A DNA stretch of 64,000 bases from the NCBI GenBank assembly GCA_016841525.1, contig JAENYZ010000006.1, forward strand, positions 116,509 through 180,508. Direction: 5' to 3'. Position numbers and translations under genes: made by a program. Shown here piece after piece: positions 15,470 through 23,928 of the stretch (positions are counted from its first letter, which is position 1; each line of letters opens with the position of its first letter). The DNA comes from Anaerolineaceae bacterium (GTDB taxonomy: Bacteria > Chloroflexota > Anaerolineae > Anaerolineales > Anaerolineaceae). Below the pieces are notes generated by a model. That model did not search any database and was not told where the DNA came from. It saw nothing but the letters and a program-made list of their open reading frames with translations.

Positions 15470-17764
15470 TTATTCCACCTCGCGAATGTACCGATAAGAA
15501 GTGATCAATGCCTGCCCGAATGCAACACACCCATCATTGGGGGGTGTATGCTCGTGGACCAGTGCTTTGAATCCATTTTGTTCCAATAAAGAAATCGTTT
15601 TTGTCAGTAAAAAATGATTTTGCCATATGCCGCCAGATAAGACAATTTGATTAATTCCCGTTTTTTGTCTGACCCTCTTGGAAAGATCCAGTCCCATTTG
15701 GGCGATTGTGTTATGAAATCGCGCTGCCACAATTGGTTTATCCACAGCGTTCCTAATATCAGAAATGATACTTTGAATTGTGGATTTAACGTTGATATCA
15801 ATATTGTCAATTTCCCAAGGATAATACCCCACCTCAACAAAATCCGCCAAGGACTCAAGCTCAATCGCCGCCTGGGCTTCGTATGTGACAACATGCCTGA
15901 GATCCAGCAGTGAAGCAACGAGATCAAAAAGCCTCCCCATACTAGATGTTTGGGGCGTGTTGACCTGTTTTTCGAGCTGGTTTTTCAGCGTTTTTTTCTC
16001 TTTTTCCGACAAATATTTGACCGGTGCTAAGTCCTCAGCCCAGTCAAGCCCATAAGCCCACAAAGTACTCAAAGCCATGCGTGCTGGTTTGAGAATCGCC
16101 AAGTCACCGCCGGGAAGGGGGACGTATTTCATGTGAAAGATGCGTTCAAATTCGAGACAATTGCCTATCAGGACTTCGCCACCCCAAATTGCACCATCGG
16201 AGCCGTACCCGGTACCATCAAAAATCAATCCGGCAGCTTTTTCATGTGGGTCAATCCCATTTTCTATCATCCCCGCAGCAAGGTGGGCATGATGATGTTG
16301 TATTGGGTATCCAGGAAGATTCTCTGATTGGATCTTTTCAAGGGCATACTTTGTGGTCAGGTAGTCGGGGTGTAAATCATAACCAATCGCCCTCGGATCG
16401 ATTCGGAATAAAGATTGATAATGTTGTACGGCTTTTTGAAAATCCTGGTAAGTTTCCCAGTTTTCCATTTCACCAATGTAATGACTGAGGAAAGCATATT
16501 TGTCCCGGGTCAGGCAAAACGTATTCTTCATCTGGGGACCAACCGCCAGGACTTGCGGTAAGTTTTGTGAGACCCGTAATGGGTTTGGTGCGAAGCCTCT
16601 TGCCCTGCGAATTGGATAAGGTTTTTCATTGATAATCGTGAAAACAGAATCATCAATTCGCATGTGGATGGGACGATCATGAAGCAAAAAGCCGTCTGCG
16701 ATTTCCTTTAGTCTATCCCTGGCTGCCTGGTTTTCACGAATAATTGGTTCTTCAGAAAAGTTGCCGCTGGTCATCACCAATGAAGGGGGAAAATCGTCTG
16801 CCGGTTCAAGCAAGAGCAGATGTAAAGGCGTGTAGGGAAGCATAAAACCCAATTTCGATTGACCAGGTGCAACATTTTCTGCAATTCCAGCATCCTGTTT
16901 TTTGGGCAACAAGACTATTGGTGCTTGCGGGCTTTCTAATAATTTTTCTGACGCTTTACTTGTCGCAACATACTTTTTTACGGTGTCCAGGTCAAAAGCC
17001 ATCAGCGCAAATGGTTTTGAAGGTCGCCGTTTACGCTTACGTAATTTTGCAACTGCTTCAGGATTTGTTGCGTCACAGGCTAAGTGAAAGCCCCCCAGAC
17101 CTTTAATTGCCAGGATATTCCCTTCTTTGAGCATCCGACGGGCGGTTTGAATTGCTTCTTCTTTCTCAGCTATCACATTTCCCGGGCTGTCTTCAAACCA
17201 AATCTGGGGTCCGCAGGCAGGACATGCCACTGGCTGGGCATGGAAGCGGCGGTCAAGCGGATTTTCATACTCTACCTGGCAATCGGCACACATTTTAAAA
17301 CCCGACATGGTTGTCTTTGGGCGGTCATAAGGGATATCGCGGATGATTGTAAACCTGGGTCCGCAGTTAGTGCAGTTGATAAAGGGATACCGAAAACGCC
17401 GATCTTGCGGGTCAAACAGCTCCGATCTGCATTGACTGCAGGTTGCGACGTCTGGCGAGACCGGGATAAAATCTGTTGCCTTGTTTTTACTGGTGATGAT
17501 TTTAAAGTCAGCAAATGCTGTATTTTCAATCTTTTCAGAATCAATTGAATCGATTTGTGCTAGCGGCGGTGCAGATTGATTAATTTCCTGTATGAAATCA
17601 TCAATTTCCTCAAAACTGCCTGAAATCTCAATATCGACACCACTGGCAGAGTTTCGCACCCATCCCTTCAAGCCCTTTTTTACGGCAAGATTGTATATGA
17701 ATGGACGAAATCCAACACCCTGGACAATCCCGTTGATGTGGATATGATAATTGGCGAGGGGCAT
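15470..17764 (-). CDS. hypF: HypF, carbamoyltransferase for cyanide ligand synthesis
   Basis: 764 residues in the family order. There is an acylphosphatase domain (IHINGIVQGVGFRPFIY, about 7-23), two C-x2-C-x18-C-x2-C zinc-finger modules (about 108-185), a YrdC-type ATP/carbamoyl domain (LKEGNILAIKGLGGFHLACDA onward) and a Kae1/TobZ-like C-terminal domain with QHHHAHLAAGMIENG and VLSGGIWQNHFL. It makes the thiocarbamate on HypE from carbamoyl phosphate. It sits between hypB and hypC. Confidence 0.97.
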   Translation of the reverse strand: MPLANYHIHINGIVQGVGFRPFIYNLAVKKGLKGWVRNSASGVDIEISGSFEEIDDFIQEINQSAPPLAQIDSIDSEKIENTAFADFKIITSKNKATDFIPVSPDVATCSQCRSELFDPQDRRFRYPFINCTNCGPRFTIIRDIPYDRPKTTMSGFKMCADCQVEYENPLDRRFHAQPVACPACGPQIWFEDSPGNVIAEKEEAIQTARRMLKEGNILAIKGLGGFHLACDATNPEAVAKLRKRKRRPSKPFALMAFDLDTVKKYVATSKASEKLLESPQAPIVLLPKKQDAGIAENVAPGQSKLGFMLPYTPLHLLLLEPADDFPPSLVMTSGNFSEEPIIRENQAARDRLKEIADGFLLHDRPIHMRIDDSVFTIINEKPYPIRRARGFAPNPLRVSQNLPQVLAVGPQMKNTFCLTRDKYAFLSHYIGEMENWETYQDFQKAVQHYQSLFRIDPRAIGYDLHPDYLTTKYALEKIQSENLPGYPIQHHHAHLAAGMIENGIDPHEKAAGLIFDGTGYGSDGAIWGGEVLIGNCLEFERIFHMKYVPLPGGDLAILKPARMALSTLWAYGLDWAEDLAPVKYLSEKEKKTLKNQLEKQVNTPQTSSMGRLFDLVASLLDLRHVVTYEAQAAIELESLADFVEVGYYPWEIDNIDINVKSTIQSIISDIRNAVDKPIVAARFHNTIAQMGLDLSKRVRQKTGINQIVLSGGIWQNHFLLTKTISLLEQNGFKALVHEHTPPNDGCVAFGQALITSYRYIREVE

Positions 17765-17768
17765 TGAA

Positions 17769-18434
17769 TTATTTCTTGGATATTCTCAACCGGAGCCAGG
17801 ACAGCCAATCTTCAATGCCCTGATTGGTTTTGCAAGAAACCGCAAATGTTTGCAATCCTGGATTGAGCATCTCAACACCCTTCCTGAAGTAATCCATATC
17901 AAAATCAAGATAGGGCAGGAGGTCAATCTTATTGATGATCAGGACATCCAGACCACGATATATGTTTGGGTATTTATAAGGTTTATCATCACCTTCCGGA
18001 ACACTTGCAATGAGAATATTGCTGTGTGTGCCAAGCTTGAAAGCCGCCGGGCAGATGAGATTGCCGACATTTTCAACGACCAGGAGATCAAGGTCTTCCA
18101 AGGGCAATTGATCTAACGCGTTTTCGATCATGACTGAATCCAGATGACATTGTCCACCAGTATTGACCTGGACAGCAGGCATCCCCGCTGCGCTGATTTT
18201 ATCCGAATCAATTGTAACAGGGGCTGTATCACCCTCGATGACACCAATCTGGATATTTTCATTCAACAGCGAGTTGATTGTGGCTAAGATAAAGCTGGTT
18301 TTGCCAGCACCTGGTGAAGCCATTAAGTTAATCGAATATGCACCAGCTTTATTAATTCGTTGTCGATTTTTTAGCGCGATTTGATCGTTAGCATTTAAGA
18401 TATTTTCAATAATTTTGATTCGTTTTTCTGACAT
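17769..18434 (-). CDS. hypB: HypB, nickel-insertion GTPase
   Basis: 221 residues. P-loop SPGAGKTSF is near 38-46, EGDTAPVTIDSDK follows, metal-site residues occur near GMPAVQVNTGGQCHLD, and the guanine motif is NKID. It lacks the His-rich N-terminal nickel store of some HypBs, which suggests normal Ni supply. It delivers Ni with HypA, its neighbour by three bases upstream. Confidence 0.96.
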   Translation of the reverse strand: MSEKRIKIIENILNANDQIALKNRQRINKAGAYSINLMASPGAGKTSFILATINSLLNENIQIGVIEGDTAPVTIDSDKISAAGMPAVQVNTGGQCHLDSVMIENALDQLPLEDLDLLVVENVGNLICPAAFKLGTHSNILIASVPEGDDKPYKYPNIYRGLDVLIINKIDLLPYLDFDMDYFRKGVEMLNPGLQTFAVSCKTNQGIEDWLSWLRLRISKK

Positions 18435-18437
18435 TGT

Positions 18438-18782
18438 TTACCTTTCAATTTCGATACTTTCAAGAAAAAACTCTTCTCCTGAGAGAACACGAATTTTTGC
18501 GCTGCCGCAATTTGGGCAGGGCATTAATTCATCTTCCAGATTGTATTCAGTTTGGCATTCGAGACAAACCAAAACAGCAGGTTCCCGTCTAAAATGTAAT
18601 TTTGCCTGTTCACAAATTGTGTCTTTGCTGATTGTGTCCCAATAGAATTGAACCGAGTCGTCTATAATGCTCGAAAGACGACCGATCACTAAGTGGATAT
18701 CCGTTACTTTTTTTGCTTTTGAATTCTGAGCATGCTTGCAGGCAATCTCAAGTACGCTTTCAGTCACAGAAAGTTCATGCAT
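18438..18782 (-). CDS. hypA: HypA, nickel metallochaperone
   Basis: 114 residues starting MHELSVTESVL, with the conserved N-terminal His2 nickel ligand. The zinc site is formed by C-L-E-C and C-P-N-C (about 73-76 and 89-92). It is the first hyp gene of the hypABFCDE run, 45 bp after the cNMP-domain gene. Confidence 0.96.
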   Translation of the reverse strand: MHELSVTESVLEIACKHAQNSKAKKVTDIHLVIGRLSSIIDDSVQFYWDTISKDTICEQAKLHFRREPAVLVCLECQTEYNLEDELMPCPNCGSAKIRVLSGEEFFLESIEIER

Positions 18783-18827
18783 TGGCTAATTATAGACCTT
18801 TTTTGATAAGAATTGTAGTCTTTGGGA

Positions 18828-19304
18828 TTATCGATTCTGACAGGAGATCAATTCCAATAAATGTAATCGATGGGTTAATAGTCTTGAAGCGATGATGTTT
18901 GCAAGGCGCTTCATGATCACATAGCCAAGATCACAATCCTTTTCACATAAATCCATCAAGGTGCTGGCATGAAAAGCCAGCAAACGGGTTGGTTCAAGAG
19001 CAGTGGCAGAGCCGGTTTTTTGCCGTACAACAGGTGTCAGGCTTGACCATCCAATTACATCGAGCGACTCTGCTGTGAGATAGGGGAGCGATCCGCGACC
19101 AGGGACAAAGCTTTCAAGTTGAACTTTGCCCTCAAGAATGACATAAAGGTAAGGATGCTTTTCACCCTCAGAGAAAATGACCTCACCAGCGCTAAATGAG
19201 TGAACGTCTGCGATCCCTATCAGCAATTGGAGGCTTTCGGTTGATAAGTCCAGAAACCAGGGAATGGATTTTATTGTAGAGGCGATATCGACCTGTGAGA
19301 GCAT
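18828..19304 (-). CDS. Cyclic-nucleotide-binding-domain protein without HTH
   Basis: About 158 residues with one cNMP/Crp-type beta-barrel. VHSFSAGEVIFSEGEKHPYLYVILEGKVQL is followed by LDVIGWSSL and a helix. No DNA-binding helix-turn-helix follows; the C-terminus is a helix (GYVIMKRLANIIASRLL) with a short tail ELISCQNR. It resembles truncated Crp-like sensors found in hydrogenase operons. It could sense redox state or a nucleotide, but its target is unknown. The ATG at 19304 has AAAGGT seven bases upstream; a GTG at 19337 is possible. Confidence 0.75.
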   Translation of the reverse strand: MLSQVDIASTIKSIPWFLDLSTESLQLLIGIADVHSFSAGEVIFSEGEKHPYLYVILEGKVQLESFVPGRGSLPYLTAESLDVIGWSSLTPVVRQKTGSATALEPTRLLAFHASTLMDLCEKDCDLGYVIMKRLANIIASRLLTHRLHLLELISCQNR

Positions 19305-19405
19305 GATAACCTTTGATTGCTTTGTTTTATTGACCACAGATTAAAAATACTGCGATTGGTAAATTTTCGATATTGTAGGATGTCACCAGGCTTGAGTGAC
19401 AAGAA

Positions 19406-19903
19406 TCACGCGCTATCGCCCTGGTGAATCCAATCCCAGATTCTGTCAGCAGCCTGTTGGGTTAGTTGTGCAGTTTTGGGGCTTAATTCACGTTCAAATT
19501 GGAATTTAAAGCCCCGCACCGAAACAAGAATGGCCTCTGGAACTTTATTGTAAACCGTTTTTGCAATTGAGAGCACCGTTCTTGGTGACATATGATGCGT
19601 TAGCGGAGATTTTTCATACTCTGGCGAAAGAACAACCCATGAGATTTCTTCAGGGATATCTGAAGTGTGGGCATCTACAAAACAGACTCGTTTATATTGC
19701 GAAATGGTCTCCGCTAATTCAGGATAAATTTGTAGGTCAAAAATAAGGTCAACGAGATCATGGTCAATTTCTATGGCGGCACCAGGGTCATCCGGAACGG
19801 ACGATCCAAGGCGTTCTGCAAGGTTCCTGACAATATGCCAGCCAGCACCATCATCCTGGCGATCTGCATTGCCATAACCAATGATGAGTGTGTCAGCATT
19901 CAT
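19406..19903 (-). CDS. [NiFe] hydrogenase large-subunit maturation endopeptidase
   Basis: 165 residues, HyaD/HoxW family. GYGNADRQDDGAGW is near 9-22, and FVDAHTSDIPEEI and HHMSPRTVLSIA follow, with the usual Asp and His Ni-sensing residues. It should remove the C-terminal tail of the large subunit encoded just upstream. That subunit has a 25-residue extension after its last Ni-ligand motif, so substrate and protease are both present. Confidence 0.93.
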   Translation of the reverse strand: MNADTLIIGYGNADRQDDGAGWHIVRNLAERLGSSVPDDPGAAIEIDHDLVDLIFDLQIYPELAETISQYKRVCFVDAHTSDIPEEISWVVLSPEYEKSPLTHHMSPRTVLSIAKTVYNKVPEAILVSVRGFKFQFERELSPKTAQLTQQAADRIWDWIHQGDSA

Positions 19904-19928
19904 TGAAAAATCCCCAATAAGAAATGAT

Positions 19929-19968
19929 TATGCCCCTTCGAAAGGTCTTTTTCTTAAGAAGGGGCATA
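19929..19968 (-). terminator. Strong hairpin between hydrogenase large subunit and its protease
   Basis: A perfect 11-bp stem (TATGCCCCTTC / GAAGGGGCATA) with an 18-base loop lies in the 74-bp spacer. On the minus strand it is not followed by a clean U-run. It may be a partial terminator or mRNA stabiliser that lowers expression of the maturation genes relative to the structural genes. Confidence 0.5.
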
Positions 19969-19977
19969 TTGATTTGA

Positions 19978-21405
19978 TCAGTTACGTTTCAGGGTTTGGG
20001 TAATTTCACCCTTTGAATTGTGTACATCAATTTTGATCGGCATTTGTCCAACAGCATGTGTTGAGCATGACAGACAGGGATCGTAAGCCCGAATAGCTGC
20101 CTCTACGCGGTTGAGCATACCTTCCTGCACATCAGGACCTTTGACATAGGTTTTTGCAACTGAGTCCACTGCTTCACTCATTGCCCAGTTATTATGTCCC
20201 GTTGAGACGATCAAGTTAACTTTTTCAAGTTGACCGCTTGGTTTGGCCTTATAGTGGTGGAACAGGGTACCGCGCGGGGCTTCAATAACACCCACACCTT
20301 CACCTTTGAAATTGAATTTCTTGTTAAGAATATCTCTTCCTAAAATGTCAGGGTGATGTAGGAGTTCGCGAGTTCGTTCAACAGCAAATAAGGTTTCAAT
20401 CAAACGCGCATAGTGATAATAGAGCGTTTGAAACACTGGCTTGCCGTTGTTGATTTGCCGGTAAACTTCAAATTCCTTTTGAGCTAAAGGCGTATCGATC
20501 TTGTCGATAGCATTCAGCCTGCCTAATGGCCCAACACGGTAAACGCCGTCCGGCCAACCCATCTTTTTGTAGTAGGGGAACTTGAGATAGGACCAATCTT
20601 CGACGTGCTCTGAAACGACATCCAGGTAATCCTGAGCATCGAAGCACTCCAGTTGTTTTCCTTCTTTATCAACAAGCCGTATTTTGCCATCATAAAGTTC
20701 AAGCCCATTCTCCGGTGTAACTAAACCGAAATAACCGGTATGAAATACAGCAAATTTCTCGATATCTTCCATATTGGCTTCTGCCCAATCCTTGATGATT
20801 TGAATGCCAATCAAGGTTGTTTCCTGGGCTTTATCCAGGCCAGCAAGCATGTGGTCACGTTTTTCTTGTGTTAACACATTGTTTACGCCGCCTGGAACAG
20901 CAAAATTGGGGTGAATACGACGACCACCGACCTGGAAGATGACATCCTGTCCAAATTTTCGGAGCTCAACAGCCCGCAAGGTCAGTTCAGGGTCTGCGCC
21001 AATTAATCCAACCACGTTGCGAATTGCCGGGTCAGCATCGAAGCCAAGAATCAGGTCCGGTCCAGCAAGCTCAAAAAAGTGCATGCCGTGACTCTGAATA
21101 ATTTGCCCCATGTGCATGAGTTCTCTAAGAAGAGAAGCCGTTGGTGGGGGTTCGACACCCATAACAGCATCACCAGCCTTTGCCGCCGCCAGGTGATGGC
21201 TTACCGGGCAGATACCACAAATTCTTGGTGTTATCTGGGGCATTTCAAAGACCATGCGTCCTTCGCAGAACTTTTCAAAGCCACGAAACTCGTTGACATG
21301 AAAATATGCATGGTCCACTGTGCCATTATCATTCATATGAATGGTCACTTTTGCATGACCTTCAATTCTGGTTACTGGTTCAATTGTAATTTTTTCTGTA
21401 GCCAT
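19978..21405 (-). CDS. hoxH: [NiFe] hydrogenase large subunit (HoxH/HydL, group 3d-like)
   Basis: 475 residues. The two Ni-binding motifs are intact: L1 [11 protein letters not shown] (C63, C66) and L2 DPCLSCSTH (C444, C447). The 25 residues after H450 form the tail that the maturation protease removes. The L1/L2 wording matches NAD-linked cytoplasmic group 3d enzymes. With the small subunit it forms the H2 active-site module. GGAG precedes the ATG and the small subunit stop is 12 bp upstream. In this cluster it is most like HydL of bifurcating NiFe-HydABCSL enzymes. Confidence 0.95.
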   Translation of the reverse strand: MATEKITIEPVTRIEGHAKVTIHMNDNGTVDHAYFHVNEFRGFEKFCEGRMVFEMPQITPRICGICPVSHHLAAAKAGDAVMGVEPPPTASLLRELMHMGQIIQSHGMHFFELAGPDLILGFDADPAIRNVVGLIGADPELTLRAVELRKFGQDVIFQVGGRRIHPNFAVPGGVNNVLTQEKRDHMLAGLDKAQETTLIGIQIIKDWAEANMEDIEKFAVFHTGYFGLVTPENGLELYDGKIRLVDKEGKQLECFDAQDYLDVVSEHVEDWSYLKFPYYKKMGWPDGVYRVGPLGRLNAIDKIDTPLAQKEFEVYRQINNGKPVFQTLYYHYARLIETLFAVERTRELLHHPDILGRDILNKKFNFKGEGVGVIEAPRGTLFHHYKAKPSGQLEKVNLIVSTGHNNWAMSEAVDSVAKTYVKGPDVQEGMLNRVEAAIRAYDPCLSCSTHAVGQMPIKIDVHNSKGEITQTLKRN

Positions 21406-21417
21406 GGTTTTTATCTC

Positions 21418-21960
21418 CTAGTGCCAGTGCAAATTTTCATTTTTAATTTCCGGGATCCGTCCATTTGCCAGTTCGACCAGCGCATAAAAAATCACATCTG
21501 CATCTGGAGGACATCCTGGAATAAACAAATCTACGGGGACAACTTCGCTGACAGCCCGGACACGTGTCATTTTGGCGAGCTCAGGGGAAGAGGGGATTTT
21601 TCCTTCAGCATCATTGCTCTCTGCATCTACATAAGCCCGTTGTAAGGCTGCTTCTGCGCCAGCAAAGTTTCGCATGGCGGGAACACCCCCAAAGACAGCA
21701 CAATCACCCAGGGCAACAAGGATTTTGCAGCGTTCACGCATTTTCTTCGCGACCTCTTCGTTATAGGTGTTGTTGATGCCGCCTTCAAGAATACCTACGG
21801 CTACGCCATCTACATCCGGTTCTTTTAAGTCGGTAATAGGCATTGCGCGCAGATCGACAAGTTCAACCACCTGTAAAATACGTTCGTCGATGTCAAGAAG
21901 CGACATATGGCATCCTGCGCATCCACATAACCAATCCGATGCTACTTTAGGTTTTGACAT
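21418..21960 (-). CDS. hoxY: [NiFe] hydrogenase small subunit (HoxY/HydS)
   Basis: 180 residues, no signal peptide. The proximal [4Fe-4S] ligands fit C14 or C12, C17, C87 (GDCAVFGG) and C150 (IPGCPPDADV). It is short, without the extra cluster domain of periplasmic enzymes, as in HoxY-type subunits. It passes electrons from the Ni-Fe site to the HydA-like subunit encoded just upstream. Confidence 0.94.
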   Translation of the reverse strand: MSKPKVASDWLCGCAGCHMSLLDIDERILQVVELVDLRAMPITDLKEPDVDGVAVGILEGGINNTYNEEVAKKMRERCKILVALGDCAVFGGVPAMRNFAGAEAALQRAYVDAESNDAEGKIPSSPELAKMTRVRAVSEVVPVDLFIPGCPPDADVIFYALVELANGRIPEIKNENLHWH

Positions 21961-22005
21961 TAAATTTTCCTTTCAATTCTTCAACCAATCATAATACAAG
22001 GTGTT

Positions 22006-23901
22006 TTACGCTTCTTTGATTTCGACAGTTGGGGTTCGTGATGTGACTTTAGTTTTCCAATCTGCATCAGGCTCAATTGAGAGGGCTTCAGAAATCTTGA
22101 GAAGGGTGTCCCTTGATGTTAGTACGCCATCTGGAACTTCCAGAGCCTGGACTGCTTTTTGCAAGCGTCCATCCATGTTCATGTAGGTTCCGGATTGTTC
22201 TGCCCACATTGTTACCGGCAATACCACATCAGCATTGCCGGTTAGCTGGGAACCGTAAGCTGCGAGTGCAACCACGAAGGGAACTTCCTCAAGTTGCTTA
22301 ATCAATTTTTGGGAGGGTTCCTCATCACCCAGCATGACGAATGCAGATTTGTGCCCATTTACTTTGATGGGAGCTTCAAGTCCCAGTTGTGATGCTGCCA
22401 TACTGTTTGCATTGCCTTTAACACCAACAAGTGCCGCTCCCAGGGATTCTGAGATTTCTAACAATGTTTCAAGGGCTTTTTCATCTGCGTGTGCAGCAAA
22501 ATCTTCGCCATAGACAATAACGGGTTTCTCTGCAGTTTTCAAAAACTTTGCGGCTTTATCAAAAGCTTCATCACCGGTTTCATATTGGACTGCTTTGTGT
22601 AGTTTATCTAAGAATGCATTCTCATCACCAGCTTTAAGATCCAGTTTAAGGGAGGCATTTTCTGCAAGTTTATTGCCTTTGCTGTCTGCAACGATTAGTT
22701 TTGTGCCATCTGTTAATTGGCGCTTCACGAAGAAACCAGCGACTTGATGCTCGTCCACTAAATCAAGTTCCAGGGATAGGACAGCGTCTGTATCTTTCAA
22801 AACATCCAGGTTTGATTCAAATGGCTTTCCTAGTTTTTCTGCCATCTTTGCGAGGGAAGCTGTTGCTTTGCCCTCTTCAAGGGTTGTCACCAGTCCTGCT
22901 TGCAGCGCATCAGCAAAGACTGATTTGAAAAGTGCCAAATCTTCGATGGGTAAGCGGGTTGAAGCAATTGCTGCTATACCTTCACCATTGCCCAGGCCTT
23001 CTGCAATCGCTTTCATGGCATCATCCCAGGTTGCAGCTTTGAGGCTGCCGTCTTTTCGAACGAGGGGTGTGAGCAAGCGTGCACGATCATCTTCTAATGG
23101 GAGGAAGCGCCCTTTATCACATAACAAACCGTGATTCAGTACGGCATCCCATTCGCCTTCGATTCGAATAAGTCGGTTATCACGGGTGAGGACATTCCTC
23201 TGGCAGCCAACGGAGCATTCAACACATACGCCGATGTGATGGTCCACTTCCGTTTCCTTGCCCTGGTAAGCGCTTTGGCGATCAATGATCGCGCCTGTTG
23301 GACAAATTTGGACGCATGTACCGCAAGAAATGCAGGAAGATTCTCCAAAGGGCACATTGTAATCAGCAACAAGTAAGCTGTCTGCACCACGCTCCTCAAA
23401 ACCCAGTGTGTAGTTGCCGACCAATTCGCCGCATGCTCGGACGCAGCGCCTGCATAAAATACAGCGGTTGTTATCCAGCACCATAAAGGGATGCGAGGCA
23501 TCGACCTCAAAGGGCTGCCAGTTTGGCTGCAAATCCCAGTGAGTCATGCCTTCGTCATAAGCACGATTTTGCAGTTCGCAATCACCGCCGCTAACCTGGC
23601 AGTACATGCAGAAGTGATTGCGCTCGCTGAATATTAGCGTTAAAACGAATTTTCGAGCATCAAGCACCTTTTGTGTATTCGTTTTTACAACCATACCATT
23701 TGTTGCTGGTAATGTGCAGGAAGGCTGTAAGGTGCGGGCACCTTCAACTTCGACCATGCATAGTCGACAACCGCCGTATGGGGTAAGCTGCGGATGATGG
23801 CATAAAGTTGGTACAAATACACCAGCAGCTTCTGCAGCTTCTAAAACGGTGGTGCCTTCCTGGGCTTCGATTTCTTTTCCGTCAATTGTGAGATTAATCA
23901 T
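22006..23901 (-). CDS. hydA: Hydrogenase electron-transfer subunit HydA/HoxU-like with degenerate molybdopterin-type domain
   Basis: 631 residues. The N-terminal plant-type [2Fe-2S] site is C34, C45, C48, C62. A His-coordinated [4Fe-4S] segment follows with H95, C97, C100 and C107 (NHFCMYC, as in HoxU). Two [4Fe-4S] sites are in CILCRRCVRAC and CISCGTCVQICP, then a Fe4S4-molybdopterin cluster motif CVECSVGC with a later C in LLCDKGRF. The last 350 residues look like a decayed NuoG/formate-dehydrogenase domain. There is no [FeFe] H-cluster motif. This corresponds to the NuoG-like connector between HydSL and HydBC in NiFe-HydABCSL enzymes. Confidence 0.88.
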   Translation of the reverse strand: MINLTIDGKEIEAQEGTTVLEAAEAAGVFVPTLCHHPQLTPYGGCRLCMVEVEGARTLQPSCTLPATNGMVVKTNTQKVLDARKFVLTLIFSERNHFCMYCQVSGGDCELQNRAYDEGMTHWDLQPNWQPFEVDASHPFMVLDNNRCILCRRCVRACGELVGNYTLGFEERGADSLLVADYNVPFGESSCISCGTCVQICPTGAIIDRQSAYQGKETEVDHHIGVCVECSVGCQRNVLTRDNRLIRIEGEWDAVLNHGLLCDKGRFLPLEDDRARLLTPLVRKDGSLKAATWDDAMKAIAEGLGNGEGIAAIASTRLPIEDLALFKSVFADALQAGLVTTLEEGKATASLAKMAEKLGKPFESNLDVLKDTDAVLSLELDLVDEHQVAGFFVKRQLTDGTKLIVADSKGNKLAENASLKLDLKAGDENAFLDKLHKAVQYETGDEAFDKAAKFLKTAEKPVIVYGEDFAAHADEKALETLLEISESLGAALVGVKGNANSMAASQLGLEAPIKVNGHKSAFVMLGDEEPSQKLIKQLEEVPFVVALAAYGSQLTGNADVVLPVTMWAEQSGTYMNMDGRLQKAVQALEVPDGVLTSRDTLLKISEALSIEPDADWKTKVTSRTPTVEIKEA

Positions 23902-23928
23902 AATAGTGACTCTCCATTATCATCGTGT

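Noticed and set aside
21079..21645. 188-codon plus-strand frame across the hydrogenase subunit genes
   Set aside because: It is the shadow of two well-supported subunits on the minus strand and has low-complexity, non-protein-like composition.
22006..23901. [FeFe]-hydrogenase HydA
   Set aside because: The protein has the N-terminal cluster domains but no H-cluster motifs, and its C-terminal half is molybdopterin-type.
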